DNA of 64,000 nucleotides from contig JALHQH010000010.1 of NCBI GenBank assembly GCA_022842065.1, positions 124,001-188,000 on the forward strand. Reading direction: 5' to 3'. Of this stretch, positions 8,905-17,895 are shown piece after piece; the first letter of the stretch is position 1; every line of letters starts with the position of its first letter. Origin of the DNA: Caldilineaceae bacterium (GTDB lineage Bacteria; Chloroflexota; Anaerolineae; Caldilineales; Caldilineaceae). Under the pieces are notes generated by a model, which saw nothing but the letters and a program-made list of their open reading frames with translations, did not search any database and was not told where the DNA came from. Both the position numbers and the translations under genes were made by a program.

Positions 8905-10710
8905 CTACAGAGTACGCGCAGCCCTACGCAGGCCGGGCAACAGATAATCATGGGCAACAACTTCCCAACTCATGCGCTGGGCCACACGCTGGCCTTGTTG
9001 CAAAAGTGCCATCACGTCCGCTTGGGTTTTAGGCAAGCGTTCAAAGATCGTGGCGGCCGTAATGGCACTGTTATTCGTTTCGATCCAATCGCGCATGCCG
9101 TGGTCAATTCGCAATGCGTCGTACGGGCTCTGCAACCATTGACCGTGGGGCAGAGTAACATAATCAGCAACCACCAGGTTGGGCAATTGCGCCAACCCAT
9201 CGGCCGCATGCGCCGCAAAACCAACACAGCCGCAGACGTTGGAAACACAGCAAAGTGCGCCAAAACTCAGCGGCTCGACCTGGGCGATGCCAAATGGTTC
9301 ATAGATGCTCTGACCAAACTCCAGATCGCTGCCCTTACGGATATCCATAAATTCCATGTCGGCAGGCATACGCTCACCACAACGTTCGCGGCTCCAGCCA
9401 AATTGGTTAATCAACACCACCTGGCTGTTGCGGGCACGAGCGTTAAAGGGCTCAACCCCCTGGAAGAAGTAAGTCGCCTCCTGATCGATCAGGTCGCCGT
9501 TGTCACTCCGATGGCCAACCGGCCAACCATATTGCGCCTCCCACGCGCGCACCCACTCGGGCCGCCGCCCGGCCGGCAAGCTCGTGCTCAGGACCAAGAG
9601 GGCCGCCCGCTTGCCCGCGCTTTGTAACATCGAGTCCAGATGTTCCATCACCCGCAGATCGCGCCAGAGCGCCTTGGAGGGCACCATGCGCGTGACATGG
9701 GTAAAAACATAGTCGGGGGTATAACCGAGCAGATTGGCACAATATTGTTGCAGCCGCCCTTTTGCTGCCATCTTTTCATCGACAGAAATATTGAAGGCGG
9801 GGATCCCATTGTAGACCAGATCAATATTGGCATGGCGCATGGCGCCACCCAGGAAACGCAGCTCATCGACGACGAGATCGCCCACGGCAAAGATGTTGTC
9901 ACAACGGATAGCCTGGTGCAGAATTGGATGTTTGAAAAAATGATCCTGGTTACCAAAGAGGGCTTCGAGCGACAGGCCCCACTCATTGGCCTTGTAAAGC
10001 GTGTTATAAAAGCGCGTGTCGTGGCCGCCATGTTCTTCAATCAGGAGGCGGGCGGTTGCCATCTCATGCGCATAGAAGATTGTTCGCCATTGCCCTGGTT
10101 CGGTCATTTGGGCAGCAAAAACAAAAGGCAACCCCAGCCACTCGTGCGCAATAATAAATTTCTGGTTAACGGTTAAACCCGTATCAGCAGCGATGGCCTT
10201 GATAGCAGCAAAAAGAGGAGGGGCAATGGTGAAATAATGGTTATACTCTGCACTACCACCATAACGCCCGCTATCCAGCCCATACTGTTGCCAGACATTA
10301 AACTTAAAGCTGTTAATCTGTTGCTGATCTGGATTGGCCACATCCACTAGCACAACTTCGTGCGTATAGCGCCCAAAGGTCCGCACTCCATAGAGCAAGG
10401 CCACTTGAAAGGTTTGTTCCACCTGTTGCAGGGCAAGGCGTTGGGCGGCGGGCACGCCATCAAAGATGGCATGCATACTGCTATAGCGCACGGTCAGGCC
10501 ATTACGCGGACTGAGCAGGCGCTCCATTTCAATGCTATCAGCAAAATTCATCGGCCCGACTAAGATCGTGCGGCTGACTTGCTGATTGTAGGCTGCAGCG
10601 CCGAGCAGCCCATCGAGGACCGCTCCGATCCCGCCTAATTTAACGCCGGCTTCGTGGGTTGCATGGACAACCAGTGGAATCATTTCAGACATAAGTACGT
10701 GCTCGATCAT
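8905..10710 (-). CDS. Glycogen/starch synthase-like glycosyltransferase (GT5/GT4 type)
   Basis: The protein (about 601 residues) begins with EAGVKLGGIGAVLDGLLG, the KxGG nucleotide-sugar loop of glycogen/starch synthases. It ends with YEPFGIAQVEPLSFGAL, the E-x7-E motif of retaining GT-B transferases. It is longer than GlgA (about 480), with an extended N-terminal half. Its place directly upstream of glgB suggests alpha-1,4-glucan elongation, but a different sugar donor or acceptor is possible. ATG 10710 is chosen; ATG 10692 is an alternative. Codons further upstream would run into the neighbouring sensor gene. Confidence 0.82.
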   Translation of the reverse strand: MIEHVLMSEMIPLVVHATHEAGVKLGGIGAVLDGLLGAAAYNQQVSRTILVGPMNFADSIEMERLLSPRNGLTVRYSSMHAIFDGVPAAQRLALQQVEQTFQVALLYGVRTFGRYTHEVVLVDVANPDQQQINSFKFNVWQQYGLDSGRYGGSAEYNHYFTIAPPLFAAIKAIAADTGLTVNQKFIIAHEWLGLPFVFAAQMTEPGQWRTIFYAHEMATARLLIEEHGGHDTRFYNTLYKANEWGLSLEALFGNQDHFFKHPILHQAIRCDNIFAVGDLVVDELRFLGGAMRHANIDLVYNGIPAFNISVDEKMAAKGRLQQYCANLLGYTPDYVFTHVTRMVPSKALWRDLRVMEHLDSMLQSAGKRAALLVLSTSLPAGRRPEWVRAWEAQYGWPVGHRSDNGDLIDQEATYFFQGVEPFNARARNSQVVLINQFGWSRERCGERMPADMEFMDIRKGSDLEFGQSIYEPFGIAQVEPLSFGALCCVSNVCGCVGFAAHAADGLAQLPNLVVADYVTLPHGQWLQSPYDALRIDHGMRDWIETNNSAITAATIFERLPKTQADVMALLQQGQRVAQRMSWEVVAHDYLLPGLRRAARTL

Positions 10711-10870
10711 GATGCTGTTGCGCTGTACCAAGGACGCGCGGTGAAGTAAAAAGGGTACTGTTGTCAGCACTCGAAAAGTATAAATCAATTTCGGTGAAAT
10801 TAACAATCGCAACAGTGCCGTACAGGTTGCGGCGATGCACGTGGTCGTCCGATAGCAGCCGACAGCAGCG

Positions 10871-13129
10871 TTAGGGAAGATAGCGGCGTAAACCACCTTC
10901 ATCACTGACCAGCCAGAGCGCCCCTTGTTGATCCACAAAGAGGGTCGTAATCACGCCTGTCGGCGGGTAGTCGGTAGCAGGTGGTGGTCCCCAACGTAAA
11001 CCATCAAAGTAAAGCACGCCGCTACGGTGTGTCCCCACCCAAATGGCCCGATCAGGGGTGACAGCCAAGGCCGTTACCCGTTCACCCAGCGTTTCAGGAA
11101 TCAGCGTAAAATTTTCACCGACCAGCCGCGCTACGCCTTGGTCGGTACCCACCAGCAGCGCGTCATCAGCGGCTTTGATCAATGCGCTGATTTCATTACC
11201 GGGCAAGCCACTATTAGCGGTTGTAAAGATCTGCAAGCGATTGCCGGTAAAGCGCAATAACCCCCGATTAGAGCCAATCCAAATGGTCTCGCCGTCGGCA
11301 AGCAGCGTGTTAATGACTTCACCGGGCAGCCCGTCTGCGGTGCCCAAGTTAAAGAAACTGTCACCATTCCAAATGCTCAAGCCCCGTTGCGTCCCCAGCC
11401 AGGTCCGCTGTTGTTCATCAATAACCAGCGCCCGCACGCGGCTGTCAACCAAGCCATCCGGCTCCGTAAAGGTTAGCCATTCGTCACCATCAAAGTAAGC
11501 GGCATTGCGTCCGCCCAACCAGATCCCCGCGTTAGGATCAGCCAAGAGCGCCACCACAGCATTCAGCCCATTATAGTGGCGGCTGTCGGCAAAGAGCCGT
11601 TGCTCACCAAAGTCAAGCGGGTTTAGCTGTTGCAAGCCCACATCGGTTGCCAACCAGAGATAACCCCACTGATCTTGGGCCAACGCCTGGATCTGATTAC
11701 TGGCCAGCCGATCATCCGCGACCGTAAAGGCGCGCCAATCTTCGCCGTCATACAGACGTACCCCATCTTTGGCGGTGGCCACATAGAGCCGTTCCAAATT
11801 ATCAAGTGCCAAGCTGCGAATTGGACTTTGGATGCCACTATCGATGCCGGCAAAGAAGGGTTCACAGTTAATGATGACGGGGTCGAATTTGCAGAGCTGC
11901 CCTTGCTCCGAGCCAATCCATAAGGAACCGTCTTTGGTAAAGGCGAGGCTCGTAATTTCGCCGGTCGGAAAATTGGAGGCGAGCACATAGGAGGGGCTGT
12001 AGATCGTCCAGGCTTCGCCGGCAATCTTATAGACTTTGTCGCGTGTACCCAACCAGACCGCACCGGCGGCATCGCTGACCATTACATTGATCTGGTTGGT
12101 CTCCAAGGGCGTATTATTCTTGTCGTAAAAACGCGCACCATCAGCGGTCAAGACCGAAATGCCAAAGCCAGACGAGACCCAGATCTCCTCTAAATTGCCC
12201 ACCACCGTCACCGCGTCAACTAGATCGCGTTGCAGGCCGGCACGGCGGTCAAGCAACCGCCATTCGCCGGAGGCAAGATCAAAGACATCCAGCCCATGTT
12301 GACGGTAACCAACCACCAGAAACCCCGCTTCCGCGTTGCAGACCAGAGCCGTCACATCATCAAAATGCATATCGCTGTTGGTGCTGTTGAGCAGCTTCCA
12401 ACTCTCCCGTTCGCTGTCAAAGATCTGCAAGCCTTGATCGGTGCCAAAAACAAGACCAAAGCCGGCAATGGGGCAATTGACCACGGCGGTGGTCCGGTTG
12501 GCAACCAGGCCATCCAGTGTCGTATATTTTACGGCTTCGTTGGTGCTGCGATTCCAGGCGACAATGCCGCCTTCGGTAGCACCCCAGATCGTTGTGTTCA
12601 AAACCATGACATCGTTGACCTGGTTCGCATTAGAGAAGAGACGCCACCCTGCCGTTGGGCGTTCGCGCAGATCGAGCGGCGTGCGCAGGGCAACCACTGG
12701 GGTTGCCGTGGGTGTAGGGCGCAGAATGGCCGGGGTAGCCGTGGCGCGTGGGGTATTGGTTTTGGTCGCGGTTAGCGTGGGCGACGGTACCGGGCGCGTT
12801 GCAGCGCGACTGGTTACCGCAATGGATAAAGTCACAGGGGGTAAAGTCGCAAGGGGTAACGTTGCAGTCGTCGCCAGGGGCGCAGGGTTGGTAGCGGTAG
12901 GCGTCAGGGTCAGCAGTGCGCGGGCATTTTGGCTTACCGCACCGGGGCGCGCGGGCGTTGGCGTACTGCGCAGCACCAACAATACCACCAAAACCAATCC
13001 AAAAAGTAGGACAACGGTTACAACAATTGAGATGAGGCGAAAAAGCGTTGATTGCACGCCGAAACGTCCCTTACCAGAGCTTATCGCAAGCGGCGGAAAT
13101 GATTGAGATGACAGTTGCGATTGTATCAC
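10871..13129 (-). CDS. Membrane-anchored two-component-regulator-type beta-propeller protein
   Basis: A single N-terminal transmembrane helix (about residues 25-52) is followed by a Thr/Pro/Ala-rich linker of about 110 residues. The rest is a long series of propeller blades with the pattern W-G-T/LGT-G-hydrophobic (IWGATEGGIVAWN, VWLGTRDKVYKI, LWIGSEQGQLCKF, IWVGTHRSGVLYF). These Reg_prop repeats usually form the extracytoplasmic sensor of hybrid kinases, but no kinase or DNA-binding domain is attached, so it is a stand-alone sensor or surface protein. The start is GTG, with no clear ribosome site. A 160-base gap separates it from the glycosyltransferase; whether it shares their promoter is open. 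Confidence 0.8.
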   Translation of the reverse strand: MIQSQLSSQSFPPLAISSGKGRFGVQSTLFRLISIVVTVVLLFGLVLVVLLVLRSTPTPARPGAVSQNARALLTLTPTATNPAPLATTATLPLATLPPVTLSIAVTSRAATRPVPSPTLTATKTNTPRATATPAILRPTPTATPVVALRTPLDLRERPTAGWRLFSNANQVNDVMVLNTTIWGATEGGIVAWNRSTNEAVKYTTLDGLVANRTTAVVNCPIAGFGLVFGTDQGLQIFDSERESWKLLNSTNSDMHFDDVTALVCNAEAGFLVVGYRQHGLDVFDLASGEWRLLDRRAGLQRDLVDAVTVVGNLEEIWVSSGFGISVLTADGARFYDKNNTPLETNQINVMVSDAAGAVWLGTRDKVYKIAGEAWTIYSPSYVLASNFPTGEITSLAFTKDGSLWIGSEQGQLCKFDPVIINCEPFFAGIDSGIQSPIRSLALDNLERLYVATAKDGVRLYDGEDWRAFTVADDRLASNQIQALAQDQWGYLWLATDVGLQQLNPLDFGEQRLFADSRHYNGLNAVVALLADPNAGIWLGGRNAAYFDGDEWLTFTEPDGLVDSRVRALVIDEQQRTWLGTQRGLSIWNGDSFFNLGTADGLPGEVINTLLADGETIWIGSNRGLLRFTGNRLQIFTTANSGLPGNEISALIKAADDALLVGTDQGVARLVGENFTLIPETLGERVTALAVTPDRAIWVGTHRSGVLYFDGLRWGPPPATDYPPTGVITTLFVDQQGALWLVSDEGGLRRYLP

Positions 13130-13592
13130 TGAAGAGCGGTTGTCACAAGAGGGTGGGTAGATGGTTCGTTAGTTGGTTAGTTGGGTGGTTTGTTGATTGG
13201 TGGAAATAAAAATGGCCTTCCGGGGAAGGTCACTGGGATTCACAATTTGTAGGCGGTGATTGGTAATGGTTAAATTGGCTGTGGTGGTAAGTTTACCAGC
13301 TAAGCTAGCCTGGCCCGGGCGGACCGTTCTAACCTCTCTGGTAAACTTACACAGCCTCCACATCAGCCTGCCTCGTATATCATGACGTGGGGGTTTTACA
13401 AAAGTTACGGGCAATTTTTCAAATTCGTAAAATTGGTTTTTGGCAGAGCAGAGCTTTGCATGATGAGTCACAAGGTGTGCGGCGCGCCGATGGGTGCGTT
13501 CGTTGGAAACTTGATTAATTTGGTCGGAACGGGGATAATTGCCAATTGTAAGTCAATCGTGGGTGATATTTATCAAAATGGGATGAAGTACA
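13130..13592. other. Gene-free stretch with an inverted repeat
   Basis: No credible gene is visible between the divergently read propeller gene and the 134-residue gene. The stretch contains an inverted repeat with perfect 13-base arms at 13287-13299 and 13338-13350 (GTAAGTTTACCAG) and a 38-base loop. The arms extend imperfectly outward through GCTGTG. A low-complexity GGTTAGTTGG run lies near 13160-13200. Promoters for both flanking genes should lie here but none is convincing by eye. Confidence 0.5.
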
Positions 13593-13997
13593 ATGACAGT
13601 GGAAACCGTTCAGCTTGATGTACCCGAAATTGTCTATCAGCGCATGAAGAATACAGCACAAGCAATGCGTCGCTCGGTTGAGGATGTCATGGTCCATGCC
13701 TTGCGGGTGGGTAGCCCACCAACTTGGGATGATGTGCCAGCCGAATTCCAAACCGATCTGGCGAGGATGGATCGCATGGAAGATGATGCCCTTTGGGTGT
13801 TTGCCCGCAGTAAGAAGACCACCGATGAGATGCAGCGCTATGATGAACTGTTAGCGCGGCATCAGGATGGCTTGCTCACTGACAGTGAGAAGCAAGAACT
13901 GGCCCAATTACGGATGGAAGCAGACCGGTTTATGTTACGCAAGGCACATGCAGCAGCATTGTTGCGTTGGCGCGGCCATACTGTACCCAGAAATTAG
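13593..13997 (+). CDS. Hypothetical protein, helix-rich, partner of downstream HNH nuclease
   Basis: The 134-residue soluble protein opens with VETVQLDVPEIVYQRMKNTA, a beta strand plus helix that resembles a ribbon-helix-helix DNA-binding start. A charged helical region (DELLARHQDGLLTDSEKQELAQLR) ends in RKAHAAALLRWRGH. Such small proteins are, from memory, seen next to HNH endonuclease genes in cyanobacteria and Chloroflexota. Here the HNH gene follows 14 bases downstream on the same strand. A DNA-binding or regulatory role is inferred only; no toxin-antitoxin function is shown. Confidence 0.72.
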   Translation: MTVETVQLDVPEIVYQRMKNTAQAMRRSVEDVMVHALRVGSPPTWDDVPAEFQTDLARMDRMEDDALWVFARSKKTTDEMQRYDELLARHQDGLLTDSEKQELAQLRMEADRFMLRKAHAAALLRWRGHTVPRN

Positions 13998-14011
13998 CGA
14001 GACCCGGCCTA

Positions 14012-14437
14012 ATGTCCGCCTATATCCCTGTCAATCTGCGGCAGCAGCTTCAGTCGCTAGACCGCAATCGTTGCACCTACTGCATGACCAGTGAAGCCAA
14101 TACAGGTATTCCTAGCGCATGTGATCATATTATCCCTATCGCAAAGGGTGGCAAGACAGAAATTCATAATCTTTGTCTAGCCTGTCGTCCGTGCAACGAA
14201 TTTAAAAACGATGTTACCCATGCAGTTGATCCAGTAAATGGCGACCTTTTTGCGCTTTTTAATCCACGCCAGCAAAACTGGTATGATCATTTTGAATGGC
14301 ATCCAGATGGCACCGTCCTCATTGGTCGAACACCGACTGGCCGGGCAACGATTATTGCCTTGCATATGAATCACCAGACGATCGTTGCTGCGCGGCGGCG
14401 GTGGGTTCAAGCCGGATGGCATCCGCCCCAAGAATAG
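14012..14437 (+). CDS. HNH endonuclease family protein
   Basis: The 141-residue protein carries the zinc-bound HNH core: CTYC, then CDHIIPIAKGGKTEIHNLC with the catalytic His, then CRPCNEFK for the second metal pair and the terminal Asn/Lys. This is the beta-beta-alpha metal nuclease fold. ATG 14012 follows the 134-residue gene by 14 bases; an in-frame upstream ATG at 13967 would overlap it and lacks a site. The C-terminal 65 residues (WYDHFEWHPDGTVLIGRT) are typical of stand-alone HNH proteins with unknown targets. It may be mobile or defence-related. Confidence 0.85.
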   Translation: MSAYIPVNLRQQLQSLDRNRCTYCMTSEANTGIPSACDHIIPIAKGGKTEIHNLCLACRPCNEFKNDVTHAVDPVNGDLFALFNPRQQNWYDHFEWHPDGTVLIGRTPTGRATIIALHMNHQTIVAARRRWVQAGWHPPQE

Positions 14438-14454
14438 ACGGATTAGCGAAAACT

Positions 14455-14820
14455 TTACTGCTCCTGTACATGCAGGCTCAACACTTCAACAGCTTCGTCA
14501 TTCAGTGCATAGCCATACTGCGCAGTATGGGCCACATAAAACGCTGCCAACGCCTCTTGTAATGCGGCACGGTCAAGCGGCAGTGGATCAGAGATACAAA
14601 CTGCGCCACTTTCGGCGTCAAGATCAATTGGCACGGTCAATTCATCATTGTGTCCCTGATAGCGCAGCACCAGCGCAGCCGTGACGGCGGCGTTGGCCAT
14701 GCCTGCCGCCGGCTGCGCAAAGCGCACTTGTAAGACAAGGTCCTCAAAGATCGCACGCAGTGGCCGCACGTCTGCCAGTAATTCCTTGGCACAACGATGC
14801 ACCGCCTGTGAAACATTCAT
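14455..14820 (-). CDS. Short protein resembling the C-terminal part of hydantoinase A/oxoprolinase
   Basis: The 121-residue protein has a good ribosome site (GAGAGGG, 5 bases before ATG). Its second half, ALVLRYQGHNDELTVPIDL ... ALAAFYVAHTAQYGYALND..VEVLSLHV, follows the RYxGQxxELxVP ... FHxxHxxxYGY ... VEVVxLRV pattern that closes the HyuA/5-oxoprolinase domain. The ATP-binding N-terminal part is absent, so catalysis is unlikely. It may be a domain that became a stand-alone gene, or an unrelated family sharing the fold. It follows the aminotransferase by 56 bases on the same strand. Confidence 0.68.
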   Translation of the reverse strand: MNVSQAVHRCAKELLADVRPLRAIFEDLVLQVRFAQPAAGMANAAVTAALVLRYQGHNDELTVPIDLDAESGAVCISDPLPLDRAALQEALAAFYVAHTAQYGYALNDEAVEVLSLHVQEQ

Positions 14821-14876
14821 GGCATCCCTCTCTACCTCGTACCACCCGCTTCACGTGCTACGCACCAACCCCATTG

Positions 14877-16052
14877 CTAACTAAAGTGGTTAAAGGCAAA
14901 AGTCCGGATGCGGTTACAAGCTTCTTCCAAACGATCCGCGGGGGCAACCAAGCTCAGCCGCATATAACCTTGCAAGGTAGGGCTAAAAGCATCACCCGGT
15001 AACATGGCGACATGGGCTTCGCTGCAAAGGCGGTCGGCAAAATCCATCGAGCTGAGTTTGCTGGGGCGGATATCGAGCAGGGCATACATGCCCCCTTCGG
15101 TCTCACAGCAGCGCAGGCCGGGCACATCCCCCAACATTTTATGCACCAGGTCGCGGCGTTGGCGGTAGGCTTGGCGCATCATCTCGACTTCGGTCACTTC
15201 ATCGCTAAGCGCGGTGATCGCGCCATCCTGAATAAAGGGTGGCCCGCCATAGGCCATCACGGCAAGTAGATTACCGGCGTGTTCAATCAACGCGGTTGGT
15301 CCAACGATCCAGCCAAGGCGCCAACCGGTCATCGCGTGGGATTTGGAGAGACTGGAAATGGTGATGCAACGATCGGCAATATCCGCAATCGCAGCGGGGC
15401 TGGCGTGCGGGTGGCTAAAGGTAAAGTTGCTATAGACTTCGTCGGTGATTAGCCAGAGGTTGTGGCGCAGAGCAAGATCGGCCAACACTTCAATTTCATC
15501 GTGGCGTAAGACGGCACCGGTGGGATTATGGGGCGTATTAAAGAGAATTGCCCGTGTCTTTGGCGTAATCGCGGCCGCCACCTCATCGAGATCCGGGTGA
15601 AAATTCAGATGCGGTTGCAAACGCACATAGACTGGTGTTGCGCCCGTAGCACCCACGACGGGAGGATAGGTGCTGTAGACCGGATCACTCATGATCACTT
15701 CATCGCCGGTTTGTAAAGTGCACATGGCAGCCACATAGAGGCCACACTGCGCGCCCTGAACAACGGCCACGTTTTCGGGTCCAACAAGTTGACCGGTATG
15801 TTTATGGTGCTGGGTCGCAATGGCTTTGCGTAATGCTAACTCACCATTTGCCGGCGTGTAGTGGGTACGGCCGGCCCGCAGGCTCTGGATCGTACGCTCG
15901 ACGATGGGTGCCGGGGTGACAAAATCGGGGTCACCGATAGTCAACAGAATCACATCTGCCCCTTCAGCAATCAAGCGCCGCGCTTTACCATGCACATTCC
16001 AACCGCTATAGCCATCCCCAACAAGCCGATCCACCATCGCTGCATATTTCAT
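14877..16052 (-). CDS. PLP-dependent aminotransferase, class I/II
   Basis: A fold-type I aminotransferase of 391 residues that moves an amino group between an amino acid and a 2-oxoacid. Visible are LLTIGDPDF (substrate arm), NTPHNPTGAVL (cofactor ring contact), LITDEVYSNFTF (Asp to the pyridine nitrogen, Tyr to the phenol oxygen) and SLSKSHAMTGWRLGW, which holds the Schiff-base Lys. The Arg for the alpha-carboxylate is in the conserved C-terminal MRLSLV region. It resembles aspartate/aromatic aminotransferases; exact substrates are unclear. Confidence 0.9.
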   Translation of the reverse strand: MKYAAMVDRLVGDGYSGWNVHGKARRLIAEGADVILLTIGDPDFVTPAPIVERTIQSLRAGRTHYTPANGELALRKAIATQHHKHTGQLVGPENVAVVQGAQCGLYVAAMCTLQTGDEVIMSDPVYSTYPPVVGATGATPVYVRLQPHLNFHPDLDEVAAAITPKTRAILFNTPHNPTGAVLRHDEIEVLADLALRHNLWLITDEVYSNFTFSHPHASPAAIADIADRCITISSLSKSHAMTGWRLGWIVGPTALIEHAGNLLAVMAYGGPPFIQDGAITALSDEVTEVEMMRQAYRQRRDLVHKMLGDVPGLRCCETEGGMYALLDIRPSKLSSMDFADRLCSEAHVAMLPGDAFSPTLQGYMRLSLVAPADRLEEACNRIRTFAFNHFS

Positions 16053-16214
16053 GAAGGTCTATCCGTTTTTTACGCTATCTAAGCAATAAGGAACTGGAAT
16101 CTTGTCTATCTGACGAATTACGCGGGTAATCGATGATTAGATGATTCGTAAGATTTAGTGGATTGTAGCATATCATGTGAATTGTGACACAATCCATCCC
16201 TTTATCCTGTATGC

Positions 16215-16244
16215 TTTGCAGGAAAGGGCAGAGCGAAGTATAAT
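16215..16244 (+). promoter_or_regulatory. Candidate sigma-70 promoter upstream of the BMP lipoprotein gene
   Basis: TTGCAG at 16216-16221 and TATAAT at 16239-16244 are separated by 17 bases. The -10 is perfect and the -35 matches four of six positions. It lies about 230 bases upstream of the substrate-binding protein start, leaving a long leader that contains the palindrome at 16382-16403. Confidence 0.45.
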
Positions 16245-16381
16245 TATTTTGTCTGATTACTTTCCACATTGGTTTAGCGCTGAAGGTGTGGCAATTGCTT
16301 GCAATCAGCTTTGTCAACGCATTTCTGTCAACGCATTATCGAGCATAGCTCACCGTTCAGCCATACAGCATCACATTCATA

Positions 16382-16403
16382 GCGAATTCAGCACTGAATT
16401 CGC
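16382..16403. promoter_or_regulatory. Palindrome, candidate operator of the ABC importer
   Basis: Perfect 10-base arms GCGAATTCAG / CTGAATTCGC flank a central CA. The size and symmetry suit a dimeric repressor site. It is 70 bases upstream of the lipoprotein start and downstream of the candidate promoter. No second copy was noticed in the window. Confidence 0.4.
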
Positions 16404-16474
16404 CCCTTGAATTCACCAGTTGCATTAACTGAGCAAATGCACAAACCGAATCACAAACAGGAGAAGTGTAATCT

Positions 16475-17578
16475 ATGCAAAAGTCTAATCGTTTTCTGAC
16501 GCTGCTTGGTCTGCTGTTGACCATGGCTTTGCTGGCCGCGGCCTGTGTCGCGCCAGTTGCCCCAAGTGGCACAACTGAGGCCGCGGCGACCGAAGAACCA
16601 GCTGCTGAAGCAGCCGCTAGTGGGGAAGCCGTCGCCATGAAGATCGGCCTCGTCACCGATGTCGGTCGCGTCAACGACCGTAGCTTTAACCAGTCCGCTT
16701 GGGATGGCGTTTTGCAGGCTTGTGAGCAGATGGGGCTGGCCGAGGGCGAAGATTGCAAATATATCGAGACGCAAGATCCAGCCGACTATGCCGACAACAT
16801 TCAACAATTCATCGACGGCGGTTACACCCTAATTGTGAGCGTCGGTTTTGCCCTGGGTGAAGCGACGATTGCCGCCGCCCAAGCAAACCCAGATGTCATG
16901 TTTATCGGCGTTGACCAATTCCAAGGCGAAACCCTGCCGAATCTCACCGGTCTGATCTTCCACGAAGATCAGTCGGGCTTCCTGGCTGGCGCACTGGCGG
17001 CCCAGCTTTCCCAAACCGGCCAGATTGCCGCCGTCTTGGGCACGGACTTGGTCCCACCAGTTGTGGCCTTTGGCCAGGGCTATGAGCTGGGGGCGAAGTA
17101 CATCAACCCTGACATTACCGTTAGCACCACCTATCACCCCGGTGGGCTGGACAAAGCCTTTATCGATCCCGAATGGGGTGCCAGCACGGCCCGCCAGGCG
17201 TTGGATCAAGGCGCAGATGTAATCTTTGGGGCTGGTGGTAGCACCGGTAACGGCGCGCTACAGGAAGTCGCCGCAGCGGAGGGTGCCGGTACCGCGCTCT
17301 TCTGCATTGGCGTTGATACCGACCAATGGGAGACCCTAGAAGCCGCCCATCCCTGTCTGGTTTCCAGCGCGATGAAGCTGATCACCCCTGGCGTTGTCGA
17401 ATTGGCGACCCTGGCCAGTGAAGGCGCTTTCCCCGGCGGCAACTACTTTGGTGGTGCCGGGCTAGCCTCTTTCCACGATTTCGATGCAACCATCAGCCAG
17501 GAAATCAAGGACAAGTTGGCAGAGATCGACGCGGCGCTCAAGGATGGCAGCTTGGAGACCGGTTACAATCCTGGTTGA
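16475..17578 (+). CDS. BMP family ABC transporter substrate-binding lipoprotein
   Basis: The signal sequence ends in the lipobox LLAAAC, so Cys24 is lipidated and the protein is anchored outside the membrane. An Ala/Glu-rich tether leads into a BMP/Med/PnrA-type ligand-binding domain: KIGLVTDVGRVNDRSFNQSAWDG, the Asp/Asn-rich ligand signature, then VSVGFALGEATIAAA, DQFQGETLPNLTGL and GAGGSTGNGALQEV. Known relatives bind purine or pyrimidine nucleosides. Two permeases and a double ATPase follow, completing the importer, although a repeat-rich 394-base gap lies between. Confidence 0.92.
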   Translation: MQKSNRFLTLLGLLLTMALLAAACVAPVAPSGTTEAAATEEPAAEAAASGEAVAMKIGLVTDVGRVNDRSFNQSAWDGVLQACEQMGLAEGEDCKYIETQDPADYADNIQQFIDGGYTLIVSVGFALGEATIAAAQANPDVMFIGVDQFQGETLPNLTGLIFHEDQSGFLAGALAAQLSQTGQIAAVLGTDLVPPVVAFGQGYELGAKYINPDITVSTTYHPGGLDKAFIDPEWGASTARQALDQGADVIFGAGGSTGNGALQEVAAAEGAGTALFCIGVDTDQWETLEAAHPCLVSSAMKLITPGVVELATLASEGAFPGGNYFGGAGLASFHDFDATISQEIKDKLAEIDAALKDGSLETGYNPG

Positions 17579-17608
17579 TCGGGCACAGCCATGACACGAT
17601 TCGTTAGT

Positions 17609-17867
17609 ACAGTGTCAGCTAAGTTCTGCTAGATTAGCCACGGAGTGGCGGCAGAAGGTAGGCCAGCCTTAATGGATATTAAAAATTAAATTCGGTAATC
17701 ATAGGTCATCGCCTCCGGCGTGACAGCTTTCGGGATTACCAGATTATTTTCTTAACTTCCATAAAGGCTGGCATCCTAGGAACCGAGGGTTAAAACCCCC
17801 GGCTACCACCTGTCGTCACTCCGTGACTGATACGAAGGCTAATCCCACAAAAATCCCCTGACACTGT
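17609..17867. repeat. Imperfect inverted-repeat element between importer genes
   Basis: Outer 10-base arms ACAGTGTCAG (17609-17618) and CTGACACTGT (17858-17867) enclose an imperfect inverted repeat. Its left half holds GCCACGGAGTGGCGGCAG (from 17637) and its right half CGTCACTCCGTGAC (17813-17826), with CCAGCCTT and AAGGCTGG toward the centre. The block 17635-17670 recurs at 29896-29931 with 34 of 36 bases identical. No protein is encoded. Confidence 0.7.
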
Positions 17868-17895
17868 TGCCCTCCCGTTTTGCTAAATCAAAAAA

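Noticed and set aside
10711..10938. An upstream extension of the glycosyltransferase to 677 residues
   Set aside because: The added residues overlap the propeller gene and show no domain; ATG 10710 matches the family start much better.
13169..13471. A 100-codon minus-strand frame in the gap before the 134-residue gene
   Set aside because: It has no ribosome site, a biased composition and no recognisable feature, and it spans the inverted repeat.
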